A DNA stretch of 8,289 nucleotides from Acidobacteriota bacterium (GTDB taxonomy: Bacteria; Acidobacteriota; Terriglobia; Bryobacterales; Bryobacteraceae), in NCBI GenBank assembly GCA_016871135.1, contig VFZQ01000206.1:1-8289 (forward strand), given 5' to 3'. This document shows positions 5,546 through 8,289 of this stretch, one piece after another. Numbering within the stretch: position 1 is the first letter of the stretch; each line of letters starts with the position of its first letter. A program made the translations under genes and the position numbers. Under the pieces are notes generated by a model. That model made no database searches. It was given only the letters and a program-made list of their open reading frames with translations, and was not told where the DNA came from.

Positions 5546-6543
5546 CTAAATACGTTTTGGTGTGTTTCCTGCTTGTTTCGTGCGGCTCCAAGCCGGTGGC
5601 GGAACCCGTTGCGAAGGCGCCCGCTGGGCCTGTCGCGGAGCCGGCGGGCGATGGATCGATCTTGCGGCTTGAGGGTTTCCCTGTGCCCGCGGGCGCGAAG
5701 ATCGAGAAGATCGCGGGCGGGTTCGAGTTCATCGAAGGGCCGGTGTGGTTCAAGGATACGGGCAAGCTGTGGTTCAGCGATGTGGCGGGGAATGTCGTGC
5801 GCGAGTGGTCGCCGGATGGCGCGATCGTCGAGATCCTGCGGCCCGGCGGTTACGACGGCGCCGATGCGCCCGAGGGGGTCCGTCTTGGACCAAACGGGAT
5901 GGCCATCGACAGGGATGGAAATGTTTTGATCGCGCAGCATGGGAACCGGCGGATTGCGCGGCGGAATAAGTCGGGCGTGATCACGACGCTGGTCGACCGC
6001 TTCGAAGGGAAACGGTTGAACAGCCCGAACGACATGGTGTTTCATTCCAGCGGCGCCTTGTACTTCACCGATCCGCCATATGGTTTGCCAAAACGGGATG
6101 AGGACCCGAAGAAGGAGCTGCCGTATAACGGGATCTACCGGCTGGTTGGCGGGAGGCTGACGTTGTTGAACAAGGAGATGTCGCGGCCGAATGGGATTGC
6201 GTTTTCGCCGGATGAGCGGTGGTTGTACGTGGCGAACTCGGATGCGGCGCGCAAAGTTTGGATGAAGTTTTCGGTGGGCGAGGATGGCACGATCGGACCG
6301 GGGCGCGTGTTTGCCGATGTGACGTCGAATACCGAAGAGGGTTTGCCGGATGGCATGAAGGTCGACGCGAAGGGGAACGTCTGGGCGACGGGGCCGGGCG
6401 GCGTGTGGATTTTTGACGCGGATGGTAAACATTTGGGGACGATCAAGCCGAACGAGGCGCCGGCGAATTGTGCGTTCGCCGATGATGGCGGGACGTTGTG
6501 GATGACGGCGCGGACATCGCTGTATCGAATCAAATTGAAATAG
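5542..6543 (+). CDS. SMP-30/gluconolactonase family lipoprotein (sugar lactone lactonase)
   Basis: The 333-residue protein is a six-bladed beta-propeller of the SMP-30/gluconolactonase/LRE type, which hydrolyses sugar lactones to sugar acids using one divalent metal ion. Metal and substrate residues fall in the family's usual places: E65 (FIEGPVW), N163 (NSPNDM), N217 (SRPNGIAFSPDE) and D270 (GLPDGMKVD), with a late GTLWMTARTSLYRI blade. The N terminus ends in a lipobox, LLVSC with Cys14, giving an acylated lipoprotein. A Pro/Ala linker (about 18-36, with PVAEP twice) tethers the propeller to the membrane. The start ATG overlaps the previous stop by 4 bases, so translation is probably coupled. 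Its product would be the substrate class of the dehydratase-like enzyme two genes upstream. A phosphotriesterase-like or other esterase activity is an alternative known for this fold. Confidence 0.92.
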   Translation: MTKYVLVCFLLVSCGSKPVAEPVAKAPAGPVAEPAGDGSILRLEGFPVPAGAKIEKIAGGFEFIEGPVWFKDTGKLWFSDVAGNVVREWSPDGAIVEILRPGGYDGADAPEGVRLGPNGMAIDRDGNVLIAQHGNRRIARRNKSGVITTLVDRFEGKRLNSPNDMVFHSSGALYFTDPPYGLPKRDEDPKKELPYNGIYRLVGGRLTLLNKEMSRPNGIAFSPDERWLYVANSDAARKVWMKFSVGEDGTIGPGRVFADVTSNTEEGLPDGMKVDAKGNVWATGPGGVWIFDADGKHLGTIKPNEAPANCAFADDGGTLWMTARTSLYRIKLK

Positions 6544-6598
6544 TTGACCCCGGATACTCGCGGCGTGCGCAATCGCGTGGTGAAGGAGAGATTCACAC
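6544..6598 (+). promoter_or_regulatory. Spacer with strong ribosome binding site before the PEP-CTERM gene
   Basis: AAGGAGAG at 6583-6590, eight bases before the ATG at 6599, is the clearest Shine-Dalgarno sequence in the window and fixes the start. TTGACC at 6544-6549 resembles a -35 box, but no -10-like hexamer lies at 16-18 bases from it, so I do not call a promoter. No terminator hairpin with a T-run closes the upstream operon. Confidence 0.6.
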
Positions 6599-7213
6599 AT
6601 GCGATTACTTTTATTGGCCGTGGTGGGTATTGGACTGCACGCGGCTCCACTGAATATTGTGAATCCGAGTTTTGAACTTGGAGGCGGGCAGTTTGGAACG
6701 GCGTGGCAGGGGACTTGTGGGTCTTGCGGCACCTACGTCGACAGCGGCTTTGATTTCACATTCGGACCGCCGGACGGCATGCGGACGCTCTACGTAAATT
6801 CGACCGTTGGTGTGCATCAGGTGCTGAGCGATCTGGCCCAACCCGACATGGCAAACACGATCAACGTAATGGTCGGAGACCGCTTGTTCGTGCCGTTCGC
6901 CGGCAGCACGATGAGGTTGTGCGCGGGTCCCAATCTGGGTTCGGCGACGCTGCTGGCGCAAGTGACGAATCTGGCATCACCCGGCGATGGCTTGTTTGAT
7001 GCGCGGTCGCTGAGCTTCACGACACCGACCTCCGCGCCATATCTTGGCCAGAATCTGATTGTGTGGCTGGGCGGTGCGATCAACGGGAGTCTGCAAACGC
7101 ACTATGATCTCGTCAGCGGCGACGCAACGCCAACGCCCGAGCCTGCGGCATGGCTGATGGTCGCCGGTGCCGGTCTATATCTCGTGCGCCGCCGCACGCT
7201 CGTTGCCGCATAA
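6599..7213 (+). CDS. PEP-CTERM sorting domain protein
   Basis: This 204-residue secreted protein has a Sec signal (MRLLLLAVVGIGLHAA, residues 1-16). The mature domain begins with NIVNPSFELGGG, a common opening of beta-sandwich surface domains. The C terminus is a PEP-CTERM tripartite signal: PEP at 180-182, a hydrophobic helix (about 184-196) and a basic cluster RRR (197-199). Such proteins are moved across the inner membrane, cut by an exosortase and released or attached at the surface, often together with exopolysaccharide. The middle has a CGSCG pair (Cys40, Cys43) and Cys108, which could form a disulfide. The fold is probably a carbohydrate-binding-like jelly-roll, but no binding residues can be named. 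A matching exosortase must be encoded elsewhere. It is separated from the lactonase by 55 bases and may be a separate unit. Confidence 0.88.
   Translation: MRLLLLAVVGIGLHAAPLNIVNPSFELGGGQFGTAWQGTCGSCGTYVDSGFDFTFGPPDGMRTLYVNSTVGVHQVLSDLAQPDMANTINVMVGDRLFVPFAGSTMRLCAGPNLGSATLLAQVTNLASPGDGLFDARSLSFTTPTSAPYLGQNLIVWLGGAINGSLQTHYDLVSGDATPTPEPAAWLMVAGAGLYLVRRRTLVAA
7136..7210 (+). other. PEP-CTERM sorting signal
   Basis: Residues 180-204 of the preceding protein comprise the PEP triplet, a 13-residue hydrophobic stretch with small residues (AAWLMVAGAGLYL) and RRR near the C-terminal end. This is the exosortase recognition and cleavage tail. Confidence 0.88.
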
Positions 7214-7238
7214 CCGAATCCGGCTAAGCTTGGAGTTG

Positions 7239-8289
7239 ATGAGCCACTCCGATCGCAAACCGCATCCCTCGACCGCCGTGCTGACCGCCGGATTCGACCC
7301 CGCTCTTTCGGTCGGTTCGGCGCGGCCGGCGGTCTTTCGTTCGAGCACCTACGTCTTCCCCACGCCCGAGGCGGCCGAGCGTGCATTCGCAATTCTCGGC
7401 GGGCGCGAGAAGCTGGGCGAAGGCGAAACCGCCGACCTCATCTACTCGCGATTCAATCATCCCAATGCCGAGATTGTCGAGGCGCAAGTCCTGCCGCTTG
7501 AAAAGGCAGCAGTAGCCGCGGCGGTTTTTAACTCCGGCATGGCGGCGATCATGACGGCACTGATGGCGCACATGAAACCGGGTGACGCCGTCGTCTACAC
7601 GGTGCCGCTCTACGGTGGAACGCAGTCGCTGATCCAGGGTTTTCTTTCGGGATGGGGAATTACTGGCGTGCCAGTACCGGGCGGTGATTCGGACGCCATC
7701 GACCGCGCTATCGTCGACACGCCGAATTGCCGGGTAGTGCTTGTCGAGACGCCCGCCAATCCGACGCTGACAATGACCGACATCGCGCGCGCGGTCGCCG
7801 CCGCCGACAAGTGCGCGCGGCGGCCACTCGTCATGGTCGACAACACGTTTCTCGGCCCCGCGTTTCAGCACCCGCTCGCGCTTGGCGCAGATGTGGCGCT
7901 TTACAGCGCGACGAAATATCTCGGCGGTTTTTCCGACATTCTGGCTGGCGTCGCCATCACGCGCGACCCGGAAGTGATGCGGCCGATCCGCGCGCGCCGC
8001 GGCCTGTTCGGCAATATCCTGGCGCCCGACGAATGCTGGATTCTCGACTCGCGCCTGCCGACGGTCCGGCTGCGCATGAACCGCCAATCAAAGAACGCGC
8101 AGCGCATCGCCGAGAAGCTGGTCAGCCACCCGGCCGTGCGAAAAGTCTATTACCCAACGCTTTTTGAAGACCCCGAACAGATCCGCATCCGGCTGGCGCA
8201 GTGCGACTATCCGGGCGGCCTTTTTAGCCTCGATCTGTATGGAGGCAAGAAGGCCGCGTTCGAGTTTCTGCGCCGGCTGAAAGTAGGCC
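7239..8289 (+). CDS. Trans-sulfuration family PLP enzyme (cystathionine gamma-synthase / methionine gamma-lyase type), C terminus cut
   Basis: The 350 visible residues form most of a Cys/Met-metabolism PLP-dependent enzyme (usual length about 400), a fold-type I cytoplasmic tetramer. Family landmarks appear in order: YSRFNHPN (69-76, phosphate-binding Tyr and Arg from the neighbouring subunit), NSGMAAI (98-104), PLYGGT (123-128, with Tyr125 stacking on PLP), ETPANPT (170-176), VDNTF (200-204, with Asp201 pairing with the pyridine nitrogen) and YSATKYLGG (222-230, with Lys226 as the Schiff-base lysine). Where most relatives have GHSD after the lysine, this one has GFSD (230-233). The choice between synthase, gamma-lyase and O-acylhomoserine sulfhydrylase cannot be made from what is visible. 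ATG 7239 has GGAG only three bases upstream, a short but usable spacing. The gene lies 25 bases after the PEP-CTERM gene and has no evident functional link to it. Confidence 0.93.
   Translation, partial: MSHSDRKPHPSTAVLTAGFDPALSVGSARPAVFRSSTYVFPTPEAAERAFAILGGREKLGEGETADLIYSRFNHPNAEIVEAQVLPLEKAAVAAAVFNSGMAAIMTALMAHMKPGDAVVYTVPLYGGTQSLIQGFLSGWGITGVPVPGGDSDAIDRAIVDTPNCRVVLVETPANPTLTMTDIARAVAAADKCARRPLVMVDNTFLGPAFQHPLALGADVALYSATKYLGGFSDILAGVAITRDPEVMRPIRARRGLFGNILAPDECWILDSRLPTVRLRMNRQSKNAQRIAEKLVSHPAVRKVYYPTLFEDPEQIRIRLAQCDYPGGLFSLDLYGGKKAAFEFLRRLKVG

Noticed and set aside
6544..6549. TTGACC as a -35 box for the PEP-CTERM gene
   Set aside because: No -10-like hexamer lies 16-18 bases downstream.
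5041..6732. 563-codon open frame on the minus strand, opposite the lactonase and the 128-residue gene
   Set aside because: It is antisense to clearly conserved genes. Its translation is Arg/Pro/His-rich with no domain, as expected for the complement of GC-rich coding DNA.
7224..8087. 287-codon open frame on the minus strand, opposite the PLP enzyme
   Set aside because: It covers the highly conserved PLP-enzyme frame, and its translation has no recognisable motif and skewed composition.
1..8289. Defence system, CRISPR array, mobile element, tRNA or riboswitch
   Set aside because: No repeat-spacer pattern, transposase or integrase motif, terminal repeats, tRNA-like cloverleaf or conserved leader was seen; almost all bases are in assigned genes.

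Overview
The window is about 8.3 kb of GC-rich, gene-dense bacterial DNA. It holds eleven coding regions, two of them cut by the window ends, and no gap between genes exceeds 70 bases. I see no RNA gene, insertion sequence, CRISPR array or integration site. The mix of a Tat-exported enolase-superfamily enzyme, a lipoprotein lactonase, a LamG/DUF1080-like exported protein, a PEP-CTERM protein and a zinc-less anti-sigma factor resembles soil Acidobacteriota of the Bryobacter/Solibacter type. That placement is an impression from gene content, not a measured result.

Left part (1-2388, minus strand). Four genes are read right to left in a tightly overlapping operon: an ECF sigma factor, a membrane-spanning anti-sigma factor, a small exported protein of unknown function, and the N-terminal 253 residues of a GspE/PilB-type secretion ATPase. 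The overlaps are 17, 4 and 1 bases. The ATPase begins with two 24-residue MshEN motifs separated by five residues, the known cyclic-di-GMP-binding arrangement. The layout suggests a sigma/anti-sigma switch tied to type II secretion or type IV pilus assembly.

Middle (2456-3262, minus strand). A metal-dependent phosphodiesterase/nucleotide pyrophosphatase of the alkaline phosphatase superfamily lies upstream of the sigma gene and is divergent from the next operon. Only 26 bases separate the two divergent start codons. They contain part of a perfect 6-bp inverted repeat and overlapping -10-like hexamers on the two strands, placed so that both transcripts could be almost leaderless.

Centre (3289-6543, plus strand). 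Four genes overlap by 4, 1 and 4 bases: a LamG/DUF1080-like secreted protein, an L-rhamnonate-dehydratase-like enzyme with a twin-arginine signal, a 128-residue exported protein with a segment reminiscent of glycoside hydrolases, and an SMP-30/gluconolactonase-family lipoprotein. Lactonase plus sugar-acid dehydratase are consecutive steps of non-phosphorylating sugar oxidation. Here all members carry export signals, so the module probably works outside the cytoplasm.

Right part (6599-8289, plus strand). A PEP-CTERM surface protein with its own strong ribosome binding site is followed by a PLP-dependent trans-sulfuration-family enzyme (cystathionine gamma-synthase / methionine gamma-lyase type) that runs off the window.
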